NCBI GenBank assembly: GCA_020796225.1
Contig: CM036765.1
Coordinates: 3,680,228-3,744,227 of the forward strand
Direction: 5' to 3'
DNA length: 64,000 nucleotides
Source: Arion vulgaris
Lineage: Eukaryota; Mollusca; Gastropoda; Stylommatophora; Arionidae
Part shown: positions 52,761 to 63,789 of the stretch, piece by piece
Position numbering within the stretch: the stretch's first letter is position 1
How the letters are laid out: each line of letters opens with the position of its first letter
Translations under genes and position numbers: made by a program
Notes under the pieces: model-generated
Told to the model about the DNA's origin: nothing
The model's database searches: none
What the model saw: the letters and a program-made list of their open reading frames with translations, nothing else

Positions 52761-53035
52761 TTTGATGTTTATTTAATCATCTTACGTGCATTTGCTCATG
52801 ATGCAGTCTATAGCTATAAACCAGTATTCGAACATTGAAATAGAAGTAGACGGCTGATTATTAAAGAAAACAAGACGATCCCTGGGCTTATATTTGTTCT
52901 GAAACCAAGATCTGGTTACCAACAGGCAAGGAGTGGGTTACCCGGATATTGACGTGACATGTGGGCACAGTGACCCAGACTGGATTAATTGAAGTAGTGA
53001 CCTTTACAGTAGTGCTTGCTCAACCTACCTGCCTT
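52761..53035. other. Unassigned spacer
   Basis: No gene or recognised repeat. Confidence 0.3.
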
Positions 53036-53512
53036 TGTGTTTGTGTGTGGAGGTGTGCGTGTATGTGTGTGTGTGTGTGTGTGTTTAGTGTATGTGCATT
53101 TGTGTGTTTAGTGTGTGTGTATTTTAGTGTGTGTGTGTTTGTCTATGTGTTAGTGTGTTTTAGTGTGTGTATGTGCGTTTTAGTGTGTGTGTGTGTTTTA
53201 GTGTGTGTACGTTTTAGTGTGTATGTGTTTTAGTTTGTGTGTGCGCGTGTGTGTGTTTAACTGTGTCTATGTTTTAGTGTGTGTGTGCGTTTTAGTCGCT
53301 GTTTGTGTTTCAGTGTGTGTTTGTTTTACTGTATGTGTGTGTGTGTGTGTACGTTTTAGTGTGTGTGTCTTTCTCTTTATCTCTGTGTCGGTGTGTGTGT
53401 GTGGCTCTGTCTATGTTGGGTGGTGCGTGTGTGCGTGTGTGTATGTATGTGTGTGTGCATTCGTGCGTACGCGTGTGTACGTATGTGTGTTTGTGTGTTT
53501 TAAGAATGAATA
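53036..53512. repeat. GT-rich microsatellite region
   Basis: Imperfect (GT)n with frequent TTTAGTGTGTGTGT blocks over ~475 bp. Cys/Val-rich open frames merely translate it. Confidence 0.93.
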
Positions 53513-53617
53513 TCTCTTCGAAAGATGTTACTTCAACGACAACATTTCGCCATCCCGTTATTTTAGTCATCTACTGCTGAATCGATGACCATTTCTGCTA
53601 GTTTCAAACATTTATTA

Positions 53618-53755
53618 CAGAGTGAGAGGAAGACCACGCAAAAGATGTACCGGCGACATCAAGAACACCATTAAGAAATCGAAAAACAGCTTACAAAGTG
53701 CCATAGAACATGACTACATCCACCCTGACCCCGCCCAACGTTTCTAGCAAGTAAA
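53618..53755 (+). pseudogene. LINE C-terminal scrap
   Basis: RVRGRPRKRCTGDIKNTIKK, SKNSLQSAIEHDYIHPDPAQ, RF. It shows the GRPRKRW-type tail of RTE-like LINEs, but the short length leaves the clade open. Confidence 0.5.
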
Positions 53756-53849
53756 TGGTAGAAGAGAAGAATATTATCTCCCGTTGATCAGCTACCAGGC
53801 CATGAAAGTTATATTTTGTATACAAGGCACAATACTATCTCATTTATCT

Positions 53850-54098
53850 TCGAACGCTCCATATCGACCATTTCTTAACCACTCTGTGTGATTTGTATAA
53901 GATCTGAGCTTAAGAGCGATTGTACGTTGTGTTAGTTAAGCGCCTATAAGTAGACCAGCACATCCGATTTCTACGATGCTTTTTATTTACTAGGATATCT
54001 TCCCTAGGTCCTACATCAGTCGCCTCTTACGACATGCCTTGTAGGCCGCATTGAGACTATTCTTTGCTTCCTTGTGGTCCCAGTACCACACGGTCGTG
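53850..54098 (-). repeat. Dispersed repeat family A, copy 10
   Basis: Full-length copy: TCTTCGAACGCTCCATATCG, GCTTAAGAGCGATTGTACGT, GACCAGCACATCCGATTTCT, CGACATGCCTTGTAGGCCGC, TTCTTTGCTTCC. Confidence 0.65.
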
Positions 54099-54614
54099 TC
54101 ATTTATCAAATCTATTTGCTAGATATAATTATCAGTTTGTAGAGGTGAAATTTGAATGTAGTCAAATATTTAACAAGGAGGTATATTGAGAAGTGTTAGG
54201 CGCGTATTTTTCTTCGGCCATCGGCACCTGATGAGTAATGTGGTCAACATCACACCGGCCCCCTATAGCTCCCAGTGATTTTTATGATACCCAAGTGATG
54301 CTAGGTCGACCTGAGAGCAGTTAACTGTCAGAAATAAACCCTCCCTACTCCCCTCCCTCCAAACCATGTGGATTGAACTAAGCGCCCAAGAAGCGTGCTC
54401 GCTAACCCCTACATTATCATAGCTCAGTAACACAAGTACATATGTATTCAAATGTGTCTAACTCGTTGGTCCAAAACTTGTTAAAGTGCACATCAGGCTA
54501 TGAAATTATTGAATCTCAAATGCAACCAGAAGTGCACCCCCAACCGCTTCTTTTCTCCCCCACCCTTTCCCCCTTTTCCCTTCGCCCCAAAAGAAATAAT
54601 TACATACGAATTTA
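54099..54614. other. Unassigned stretch
   Basis: Short open frames carry no domain; nothing recognised. Confidence 0.35.
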
Positions 54615-54705
54615 TTGGTCACTGAACTGACGTCACAACACTCCGGACAGACCGATAGGCACACCCAACAGATATCTATTAGTATACATAGTGATGGTTC
54701 ATGTG
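54615..54705 (-). pseudogene. LINE 3' terminus (I/Nimb-like)
   Basis: The plus strand reads TTATTGGTCACTGAACTGAC, GTCACAACACTCCGGACAGA, CATAGTGATGGTTC, the complement of the shared 3' end. Confidence 0.5.
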
Positions 54706-55175
54706 CCTCGATGGTTAAGCCACAGAACGTAGTTGGCTCTGGTTAAACACACTACTTTTCTGCCTCGCAAGCATATCTACGTGTACAACGCGTAATTCGA
54801 AACTCATTACATACGAATTGATTAGAAACACAACTTTAGTACTGTTAATTACTTTGCCTCTCTTGTCTTTTATAAGGCCACTTGATTATTTGTATTTCCC
54901 TGTTAGCTTCCTTGTGATATTATACAAGTCCCTAATATTTCCTTTTTCTTCTGCTTCTTTTGCTTCACCAGCTGACTATATATTTTATTTTATCCCTTCT
55001 TATGTATCTTTTAACCTTTCTGTTGGTTTCCTCATATACCGTGTAGACTTTAGCTTTAGCACCTCTAGTTTTACGTTTATAGTTTAGTAGTGAGTTTTGA
55101 ATATTAATTAACTCTTTACCAACCTTGTCAGTTTTCTTTGTTAGCGCCTTGTGGTCGATATTATTTCCTTATGGA
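54706..55175. other. Unassigned T-rich stretch
   Basis: An open frame at 54818-55087 is hydrophobic because the DNA is T-rich; there is no domain or homolog I recognise. Confidence 0.35.
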
Positions 55176-55179
55176 GACA

Positions 55180-55405
55180 TACCATACAGAAAAATTATAT
55201 ACTTTGGTCACATCAAGACGATGGTCTGGGGAGAACAATTTTACAGGGCAAGGTTCCAGGACGCAGAGGCAGACCAAGAAGAAGATGGCTACAAGATATT
55301 AAAGAAACCATGAATATTATCATCGACGAAGTGGGTGAACTGGTTAGAAACAGAGTGAATTTCAGATGTGCTGAAAAGAGAGCAACGTCCTATAAAGGAT
55401 AAGCA
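55180..55405 (+). pseudogene. LINE C-terminal fragment (GRRGRPRRRW type)
   Basis: RKIIYFGHIKTM, GLGRTILQGKVPGRRGRPRR, RWLQDIKETMNIIIDEVGEL, VRNRVNFRCAEKRATSY. It keeps the FGHI....L.......GRRGRPRRRW order of RTE-like C-termini, with one frame change near 55210. Confidence 0.7.
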
Positions 55406-55607
55406 CCTTGATGATGATGATGTAGACCCTTGATCAAAAGTGTGTCTGATAGATATGTCAAATGTTTATTTCTAAACCCGGATCATCACTGTAGGCCTAC
55501 CTGGTTCATATTAATCTCATCTGTTGTATTTTTTACTTGTTCGGGAGGATAAAAACAAAATCGATTTCTAAATAAGTCACAACAGGATATGATTGTACGG
55601 TATGTAT

Positions 55608-56337
55608 AGGGTTGTCAATAGCGAGTTTTATAACACGTTGTGGGTTGTCTAGCCAGTTTTATAACAACGTTGTAGGGTTGTCAATAGCCAGTTTATAACA
55701 ACACGTTGTAGGGTTGTCAATAGCGAGTTTTATAACAACACGTTGTAGGGTTGTCAATAGCGAGTTTTATAACAACACGTTGTAGGGTTGTCAATAGCCA
55801 GTTTTATAACAACACGTTGTAGGGTTGTCAATAGCGAGTTTTATAACAACACGTTGTAGGGTTGTCAATAGCGAGTTTTATAACAACACGTTGTAGGGTT
55901 GTAAATAGCCAGTTTTATAACAAAACGTTGTAGGGTTGTCAAAAGCAGTTTTATAACAACACGTTGTAGGGTTGTCAATAGCGAGTTTTATAACAACACG
56001 TTGTAGGGTTGTAAATAGCCAGTTTTATAACAAAACGTTGTAGGGTTGTCAATAGCCAGTTTTATAACAACACGTTGTAGGGTTGTCAATAGCGAGTTTT
56101 ATAACAACACGTTGTAGGGTTGTCAATAGCGAGTTTTATAACAACACGTTGTAGGGTTGTAAATAGCCAGTTTTATAACAAAACGTTGTAGGGTTGTCAA
56201 TAGCCAGTTTTATAACAACACGTTGTAGGGTTGTCAATAGCCAGTTTTATAACAAAACGTTGTAGGGTTGTCAATAGCCAGTTTTATAACAAAACGTTGT
56301 AGGGTTGTCAATAGCCAGTTTTATAACAAAACGTTGC
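55608..56337. repeat. 37-bp minisatellite, ~20 copies
   Basis: Units of CACGTTGTAGGGTTGTCAAT, AGCCAGTTTTATAACAA. Variants (AGCGAG or AGCCAG; ACACG or AAACG; GTAAAT) recur in blocks; the GTAAATAGCCAG unit followed by AAAACG appears three times, suggesting multi-unit duplications. Confidence 0.96.
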
Positions 56338-56880
56338 TTGACCTCCTACAGTAGGAATGTCGAGGTTCAATGTCAACTTTATCCCCCTCCACCCCCACCA
56401 ACCTTCCCCAAATAAAACCTAAAAACGTAGGTGGTTTCTTTCTTTTCCTTTCTCCAATCCTGTTTTGTCTCATGACGTCAGGATAAGAAGAGATTTCTAG
56501 AACGAGCCCTAGTGTGCACTTCATAAATAGTGTCTTTCGTCGCCTCTGTTATCTCTGAGGTCCACATTTTGCGTTGTCGAACTTTTTGCTTTGAATTCAT
56601 TGTATCGGAGAAAAATTGCTCTTTGAGGTGCACTGTCTATTGGTAATCTATTTATTTTGCCGAACCATATATGTGTTGTTTCTTGATGAAGTTCAGTACT
56701 GATGTTGTAGCAACTTTTGTCCCTGATGTATGTGTGCACACTGAAACCCAGATCCGTTACATCATCATCATCAAATAGTTTGTAATGTTGTTTTCCATAT
56801 AATTCAATCATCAGATAGTTTTTACCATTTGCTGGGAACGAAAAGACAAATTATATATTGAGGCTTGTGATATCTTTATA
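56338..56880. other. Unassigned stretch
   Basis: The open frame at 56521-56811 (minus) contains no domain I recognise. No array. Confidence 0.35.
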
Positions 56881-56883
56881 TCT

Positions 56884-57135
56884 TTATATGCCTTGTTGTC
56901 TCTTCCCCTCCGAAAGTTCGCAGAATATTTGTTTTGGTATACGGCAATTTGCCATTTTTCTCACATGACCTAGATATCTTAGTCGTCTACTGCTAAGTAT
57001 GCCCAGGATGGAAGGCAAGTTTGCACGTTGCAGTACTTCAGAGTTGGTTATCTTGTCGTACCACCATAATCTTGCAGAGACATTGAAGGTGAAAGATGTT
57101 AAGTCTCCTCTGGTGCCTTGAGTAGGTTGTCCATG
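56884..57135 (-). pseudogene. LINE RT C-terminal fragment (jockey/CR1-like)
   Basis: Minus strand: TSFTFNVSARLWWYDKITNS, EVLQRANLPSILGILSSRRL, RYLGHVRKMANCRIPKQIFC, ELSEGKRQQG. It is closely related to 36340-36560, better preserved across the LGHV region, and joined directly to an I/Nimb-like 3' end. Confidence 0.7.
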
Positions 57136-57164
57136 TTTATGAGCCATATATATTGTATTATCTT

Positions 57165-57310
57165 GGATATTGGTGACTAAACTGACGTCATTGCACTTCG
57201 GGCACCTAGGTGCTAAGTCTCCTAACAGATATCGAAGAGTATGCATACTGATGGTTCCCATGGCTCGCTGATTAACTTGCATGATCTGCTGGTAATCCAT
57301 CATCAAACAG
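57165..57310 (-). pseudogene. LINE 3' terminus (I/Nimb-like)
   Basis: Minus strand: MQVNQRAMGTISMHTLRYLL, GDLAPRCPKCNDVSLVTN. It retains the C-x2-C pair and the conserved NQRAxGTIS motif. Confidence 0.65.
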
Positions 57311-57386
57311 CATTATGAAATTCTAATTAAGGTCTCATGAATCTGTGAACGGACTCTAGTTGAACATCAACAAGTGTACTCTAGAT

Positions 57387-58289
57387 CAGCGGTTCCTAAA
57401 CTTTGAAGTACCGCGGAAACTCTTTTAAATAGATTTCGCTGCCACGGTCTCTCAAAAGTGTCTATATATGAAAATGGACAGGAATGAATTATCTGTGTGT
57501 TACAATAGTAAAATAGTAAAAAATATGTGTGTTACAATAGTAAACAATATCTGCAATTATCTGTGTGTTACAATAGTAAACAATGTCTGAAATTATCTCG
57601 TGTGTGTACAATAGTAAACAATGTCTGTTGTTACAATAGTAAACAATGTCATGTTGTTACAATAGTAAACAATGATCTGTGTGTTACAATAGTAAACAAT
57701 GTCTGAATTATCTGTGTGTTACAATAGTAAACAATTTCTGAATGTGTTACAATAGTAAACAATTCTGATATCGTGTTACAATAGTAAAAATGCTGAAATT
57801 ATCTGTGTGTTACAATAGTAAACATAATTATCTGTTGTTACAATAGTAAACATTAATTGTGTTACAATAGTAAACAATGTCTGTACAATTATAAACAAAT
57901 GATTACTTTGTTAACAAGATACGCTACATTAGCATCATAGTACATTTGCGTTTCAATTTCAGCAGCGATCCATCTGAAGCTCAGAAATGTATTAAAACTA
58001 ATGCAAGCAACTTCTATTTTCATATTTCAAGATCATTTCATGCAATTTACTTACTTAAAGTCAATTTTCTAGCGAAATAGCGAAGGGTTACGATGATCTT
58101 CATGTACACTTCAGACATTTAGACACTGATTGGTCAGATGCTTCTGAGATCGGAAACAGCTTAATTATACTGCATTTAAAATTAATTTTTCTGTTTGAAA
58201 TGTCAAAGATCATAATATTTCTTCAAGTGCTTGAGGCCCTCCAGTGAGTACCTCGCGGAACCCCTCAGACCCCAATTTAGGAAATGCTG
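57387..58289. mobile_element. hAT-type MITE enlarged by an internal minisatellite
   Basis: Ends CAGCGGTTCCTAAACTTTGA and CCAATTTAGGAAATGCTG are inverted. Flanks CTCTAGAT (57379-57386) and CTCTAGAC (58290-58297) are an 8-bp duplication with one mismatch. The right subterminal part (reverse complement: GAGGTACTCACTGGAGGGCC, ATTATGATCTTTGACATTT) matches the 15619-16006 element. A ~35-bp array fills 57480-57895. No transposase. Confidence 0.8.
57480..57895. repeat. ~35-bp minisatellite inside the hAT MITE, ~13 copies
   Basis: Units around TTATCTGTGTGTTACAATAG, TAAACAATGTCTGAA, with many deletions; TTACAATAGTAAACAAT is the most stable core. Confidence 0.9.
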
Positions 58290-59300
58290 CTCTAGACAGC
58301 CAGTGTCCTGCGAAAGTTCATTAAAAATAAAATTCCTATAAATCTTCACCGTCCTCAAAATTACATATGTGATCCATGCAGACATGGGTATCCATAGGTT
58401 AAGAAAAAGGAGGAGAGAGAGAGAGAGAGAGAGAGAGAAAGCAAGAGCTAACTACTGGAAAATGAATGTTTTTCTAAAACCGTTTTATGCAAATCTGCTC
58501 ATCTTCATGTCGGCGTAGTACACTACCAGTTATGATTTTTGTTTTCATTATACCTCTCCCTGGAAAAGATTTTGTGGTTCTCCATGCATGCAGTGCTAAG
58601 AAGTTTGTGTACTGCCGATGAATTATTTCTGTGTAAGAAAGATATCGAGCCCCGCATGGTTATTCACTGAACCATGATGGCCCTGTAGAAGGACATAGTT
58701 ATCATGTAGAAGGATATAGATATCCCGTAGAATGATATCGCTGTTCCTCCATTAGGGACAGCAAACAGTTGATGACATATTATATATTGAGGCCTTACAC
58801 AGAAGGACAATAACATGGACAGACATAAGATAATTGCACACCGAGACTGCACTCTATAGTAGGAATGCTAGGAGAGACAAGAACGTAATAGTTTGACATC
58901 GGTTAACGACAACACCGAGGAAACAAGAGAGCGACATAGAGAGAACGATAAGGACAGTGGTCGAGATCGGACGTGTGTGTAATCCAGAAGCATAAATTGA
59001 TAGGATAGCTTAGAAAACTGAAACAGTAAAGTACATGGACAGATTGACCACCGTACAGGCACAAATATGTTCCATAATGTTCATGTCGATGATACCATTC
59101 AAAAAAATAAAAATGGAACATGTATAAAAATGTTTATCTTTACGGTTTGTGAGAGTCACATAAAGCCTATATAACTTCTAATCCCAACCTCAAACTTTGT
59201 CATCCATGGTGGACTGCTGGATACCAATAACATCACAACTCAATATCAGTACAGCACCTCTCCCGATTACTAGCACCACATGAAACTACAAGGCCTACGG
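58290..59300. other. Mostly unassigned; GA microsatellite, family B piece, probable LTR
   Basis: 58408-58438 is a (GA)n tract. 58590-58680 weakly follows family B in reverse (AAGAAAGATATCGAGCC, TTATTCACTGAACC). The 3' part up to 59305 should contain the 5' LTR of the element whose primer-binding site follows, but without a partner copy its start cannot be set. Confidence 0.35.
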
Positions 59301-59308
59301 TTACAACT

Positions 59309-59328
59309 TGGTATCAGAAGTGGGATTC
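59309..59328 (+). other. Primer-binding site, tRNA-Leu type
   Basis: TGGTATCAGAAGTGGGATTC is closely complementary to the 3' end of animal tRNA-Leu (acceptor plus T arm, ending CCA). It lies three bases after TTACA, a plausible CA-ended LTR terminus. This marks the start of an LTR retroelement whose gag lies ~0.9 kb downstream. Confidence 0.6.
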
Positions 59329-59647
59329 AAAACGATCTTAACAACTCACTTTGTGGACCAGAATTAGTCTTTGGCTTAGTTCATCTACGTTATTCTCAAA
59401 GAGTACCAGTAAACACAACAGTGTCTCTACCGCTGACGCTACTGCAATAGTCTCCAACGGGCGATATCCCGTCATCATTCCGCCTGTTGGAACAATTCGA
59501 TTTCTTTGAAATTTTTATAAGGCCAACGGAAAAAATGAAATTTTTAACAATTTTTCAACGAGAATAATTACAATTCTCCTCACCTTGACTGTACAGAAGA
59601 TATTTTCTACTGCATTTTTATTAATGAAGTCGGTGAGTTTTCATCTT

Positions 59648-59950
59648 TGAAATTTGTGTAATACAGAGAACAGAGAAATTTGTGTAATACAGAGAACAGA
59701 GAAATTTGTGTAATACAGAGAACAGAGAAATTTGTGTAATACAGAGAACAGAGAAATTTGTGTAATACAGAGAACAGAGAAATTTGTGTAATACAGAGAA
59801 CAGAGAAATTTGTGTAATACAGAGAACAGAGAAATTTGTGTAATACAGAGAACAGAGAAATTTGTGTAATACAGAGAACAGCGAAATTTATGTAATAGAG
59901 TCAGTGAAATTGTGTAATCGAAGAAATTTGTGTAATACAGGAAAGAGAAA
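59648..59950. repeat. 26-bp minisatellite, ~11 copies
   Basis: Units of CAGAGAACAGAGAAATTTGT, GTAATA, with decay in the last three units. It lies between the primer-binding site and gag, so it expanded within or inserted into the element's leader. Confidence 0.95.
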
Positions 59951-60225
59951 TTTCAACGTTTTCTTCATCAACTTCAGGTCGAAAGTAATAATCAGATTGC
60001 AATTCTCTGCTGTACCTTGACTGAAGCACAAATTCGTGAGTATTCATCTTTGATTCTCGACTTTCTTTGTTTCATACGAACTTACATACACTTCGTCACA
60101 AGTACAAGTGATATTTGTGTGGCAGTATTACACATTTCTATTGAAGCTGCCTGTCACTACAATTAGTGTTGTATACATGAACTATGTCAGTTAATTGTGT
60201 TGTTATTGTCAATTTTCACTGAATT

Positions 60226-61211
60226 ATGACTTATAGAAATACACGGGCTTACAATTATACCAGCGACGTAGGTGAGAACGCCCCCGATTTGGATGGTGCC
60301 AGCCGAGCAAAAGCGTCATCCGTAGACCGTCACGAGGTTCTTCCCGGATCCCTGGCTTCAGCGGAGCACGCGGTGGCGAATCCACCACCGCCAGTCCCCT
60401 CCCCAACCTTTCCCGGTTTACAGCCAGACCCTTCGTACTTGCTATACGGTGCTTGGATACAAATTTGAACCGTCGGTGGAAGAACATACCAAAGATATCC
60501 GCAATTATTGACGACGCTACCAGCACGTAGAGGATATGTTAGATTCTATCCTTGACAATGTCACGGACGACATCAAGTGCGAGGTTCGAATCCAGATTTT
60601 ATCCGACATCAACCCAGACACTCTACTCCTCAAACTTCTCAAGGAGTACGGGGACAATCCGTTGGCCCATGATCTTCTGTCTTTGTTTTACGCGACCACC
60701 CAAAGGTCGGGTGAGTCCTGTTGGGAATTCTCTCGCCGTTTATCGGGCTTACTTTTTAAAATCTCCACAGCGCAACAGCGAGAGAGACTGCCATTAATGG
60801 AACAGAGGGTTCTCCCAGAGATCATTTATAGCTGGAAATTTGAACTGCTCCCGATATTAGAGATGGTGGTGTCCCCCAGAAACGGACCACGCTTCTCGGG
60901 TCAACCAACCCCCGACCAGATATACCAATAGGGGTATCAGCTACGACCCTCATGGAACCCGTAACCAATTTATTAGGAAATCAGGTATAAAAGAATACAT
61001 TTCTAAACAGACCAATTTGCTTTACATGTGGCTTAAAGGTCATATCTCTCGACAATATGAAGCCAGGATAAATCATTCCAAATGCTACTCTTGCGGCAAT
61101 TTCGGTCATTTTGCCCGGGTTTGTCAGAACCACATATCGTTCACAGCACACCATAGATTGTATGCACTATCAATTTACGCTGCTGCTATAAGAAAAGTGG
61201 TCAGCAAGTAG
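60226..61211 (+). pseudogene. Gag of an LTR retroelement, PNMA-like capsid and CCHC knuckle, broken
   Basis: The N-terminal frame (60226-60468) is Pro-rich (NPPPPVPSPTFPGLQPDP). After a frame change, 60536-60931 encodes a capsid-like region: ILDNVTDDIKCEVRIQILSD, LLKLLKEYGDNPLAHDLLSL, FYATTQRSGESCWEFSRRLS. This resembles the F..R.Q..GES...(Y/F)S..L pattern of Ty3-type gag and of the gag-derived PNMA genes. A stop at ~60930 and further frame changes precede CYSCGNFGHFARVC (61083-61124), a C-x2-C-x4-H-x4-C zinc knuckle for RNA binding. No protease or pol follows before the 33-bp array. Confidence 0.75.
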
Positions 61212-61387
61212 ACAAGAAACATGTGCGAAACACTCCACGTTATATAAATAATTTACTTCAGGTAAGTTATCACTGAAATATTTCACGTTATATAAATAAT
61301 TTACTATACAAGGTAAAAGTATCAATTGAAACTAATAGGACAAAGAAAAAGAGTAAAAAACCATAGCTAATAGAACTGCAGTGATAA
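61212..61387. other. Short spacer with a tandem duplication
   Basis: TTATATAAATAATTTACT occurs twice (~61239 and ~61288) in a ~50-bp duplication. Confidence 0.5.
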
Positions 61388-61918
61388 ACACTGAGGTACA
61401 TAGATCCAACAATATAAGAAACACTGAGGTACAAAGATCCAACAATACAAGAAACACTAAGGTACAAAGATCCAACAATATAAGAAACACTGAGGTACAA
61501 AGATCCAACAATACAAGAAACACTGAGGTACAAAGATCCAACAATATAAGAAACACTGAGGTACAAAGATCCAACAATACAAGAAACACTGAGGTACAAA
61601 GATCCAACAATATAAGAAACACTGAGGTACAAAGATCCAACAATACAAGAAACACTGAGGTACAAAGATCCAACACTACAAGAAACACTGAGGTACAAAG
61701 ATCCAACAATACAAGAAACACTAAGGTACAAAAGATCCAAAAATATAAAGAAACACTAAGAGGTACAAAGATCCAACAATACAAGAAACACTGAGGTAAA
61801 AGATCCACAATATAAAAACACTGAGGTACAAAAGATCCAATCAATACAAGAAACACTGAGGTACAAAGATCACACAATACAAGAACACTGAGGTACTAAA
61901 GATCAAAATACAAAACAG
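61388..61918. repeat. 33-bp minisatellite, ~16 copies
   Basis: Units of ACACTGAGGTACAAAGATCC, AACAATACAAGAA, alternating ATACAAG and ATATAAG so that a 66-bp dimer is visible over 61390-61670. The last ~200 bp are indel-rich. Eleven-residue repeat frames are open on both strands but have no gene signal. Confidence 0.96.
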
Positions 61919-62394
61919 TACTCCCCAAACAGAATTATACAAATAAGAAACCCAGAAAATCCAGTTGAATTAGAATACGCTGAAATAGAATGCACAAGCC
62001 CAGATACGTCATAGAACCAATCGAGTACAATGCCAAAATATATAGAACTTAGTAGAATGTATACGTCTACCAGACTCAAACAAGGCAGGTAGTAAAAGAG
62101 AATTCAGAAATTACTTCATCCCTGTCCGTGCCTTTCCAATGATACCTGCCAGAGAGGGAGGACTTAATCATCAAGTCGATTAGATACATCTCGATCTGTG
62201 ATACTGCATTACTAGATTACTAGATAAACCTATATAACTTCTGAGTGGCAGCACATGAACACACACAAACCAAATCAACAAGTGAAATATTAGATGCTCG
62301 ATAATGTCATATTGTATTTACGATTAACTAATTACAGATAAACTAACAATGTCGACGAGTCTCAGATGACGACCAAATAATAATATAATGATAA
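61919..62394. other. Unassigned stretch
   Basis: No gene. CCTATATAACTTCT at ~62229 also occurs at ~59167, but the similarity does not extend. Confidence 0.35.
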
Positions 62395-62465
62395 CGAATG
62401 GTCATATGTATATATAAGATACAAACGAATGGTGATATGTATATATAAGATACATAACGAATGAT
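62395..62465. repeat. Short ~35-bp tandem repeat, 2 copies
   Basis: ACGAATGGTCATATGTATAT, ATAAGATAC is repeated with one substitution and leads into a third partial copy. Confidence 0.7.
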
Positions 62466-62699
62466 GATGAAATATTATAAAAGTGGATGCCCAAAGTGGT
62501 ACACTTTATCAGAAGAATGTATTGTCTGTTCTATATAAATGTATGTCAATGATAGGTGTACTATGTATCTAAAAATGACGATAAAGGTTTGCTATGTAAT
62601 AATGTCAATTGTGAAACTAAGTATACAGACGCCATGTACGTTGTATAAGTACGTCAGAAATGTGAATAAGTTTCATACAACACATAATAAGCTGAACTA

Positions 62700-63395
62700 G
62701 TGACATATGAACTAATGACATATGAACTAGTGACATATACACTGGTGCATATGAACTAGTGACATATGAGCTGATGACATGTGAATTAATGATATATGAA
62801 GTAGTGACATATGAAGTAATGACACGTGAACTAATGACATATGAAGTAGTGACATATGAACTAGTGACACATGAACTAATGGCATATAGGTGACATATGA
62901 ACTAGTGACATATGAACTAGTGACATATAAACTAGTGACATATGAACTAGCGACACATGAAATAATGACATATGAGGTAGTAACACATGAACTAATGACA
63001 AATGAAGTAGTGACATATGAACTAGTGACATTTGAAGTAGTGACATGTGAACTAGTGACATATGAACTAGTGACATATGAAGTACTGACATATGAAGTAC
63101 TGACATATGAACTAGTGGCATATGAACTAGTGACACGTGAACTAGTGACATATCAACTAGTGACATATCAACTAGTGACATATGAACTAGGACATGTAAC
63201 TAGGACATATGAACTAGTGACATATGAACCAGCGACATATGAACTAGGTGAACACGATTGAACTAGTGACAATCAACTAGTGACATATCAACTAGTGACA
63301 TATGAACTAGTTACATGAACTAGTGACACATGAACTAGCGACATATGAACTAGTGACATATCAACTAGTGACACGTGAACTAGCGACACTAGGAT
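62700..63395. repeat. 15-bp minisatellite, ~45 copies
   Basis: Units of TGACATATGAACTAG. Each unit contains CATATG, and each junction forms ACTAGT, both palindromes. Variants (ACACGTGA, GAAGTAG, ATCAACTAG) are scattered. Open frames of five-residue repeats are artefacts of the unit length. Confidence 0.95.
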
Positions 63396-63785
63396 CCAGA
63401 AAATTATTTTTCCTGTAAATAACAAAATGAGTCAGCTCAAACACAAAACTAGTATAAAATAAATATATATTTTGGGAAAATAATGAAGACAAAACAGGAT
63501 ATAATAAAGTCTGAAAAAAATGCATTGTCATTGTGTTCAAGTGAAATAAATTCAACTGACTGAACTAAAATAATTAGGACATGGTTCCCTTTGACTACCT
63601 TTGATAAAGATATAAATGAATTAAGCTGACCTTGAAATATAACAAAGTGACTTTGCATTATAATACAGCAATGTCATTTGTTAGAGTGTATAAAAATTCC
63701 TCTCACTGTCTCCAGTTTTTAACAAATTCTACAGAATCAGAGATTCACTTCAGTTTTGTGTGGTAATTGATCTTTCTTCTAAACT
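63396..63785. other. Unassigned AT-rich stretch
   Basis: No gene, array or recognised element. Confidence 0.35.
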
Positions 63786-63789
63786 AATG

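Noticed and set aside
52961..53588. Cys/Val-rich frames resembling a cysteine-rich secreted protein
   Set aside because: Translation of a GT microsatellite.
61332..61877. Hydrophobic 150-181 codon minus-strand frames resembling membrane proteins
   Set aside because: Hydrophobicity follows from the complement of the 33-bp unit; the plus strand is equally open.
59160..62245. LTR pair bounding the gag remnant, from CCTATATAACTTCT at ~59167 and ~62229
   Set aside because: Only 14 bases match and the similarity stops on both sides; not enough for LTRs.
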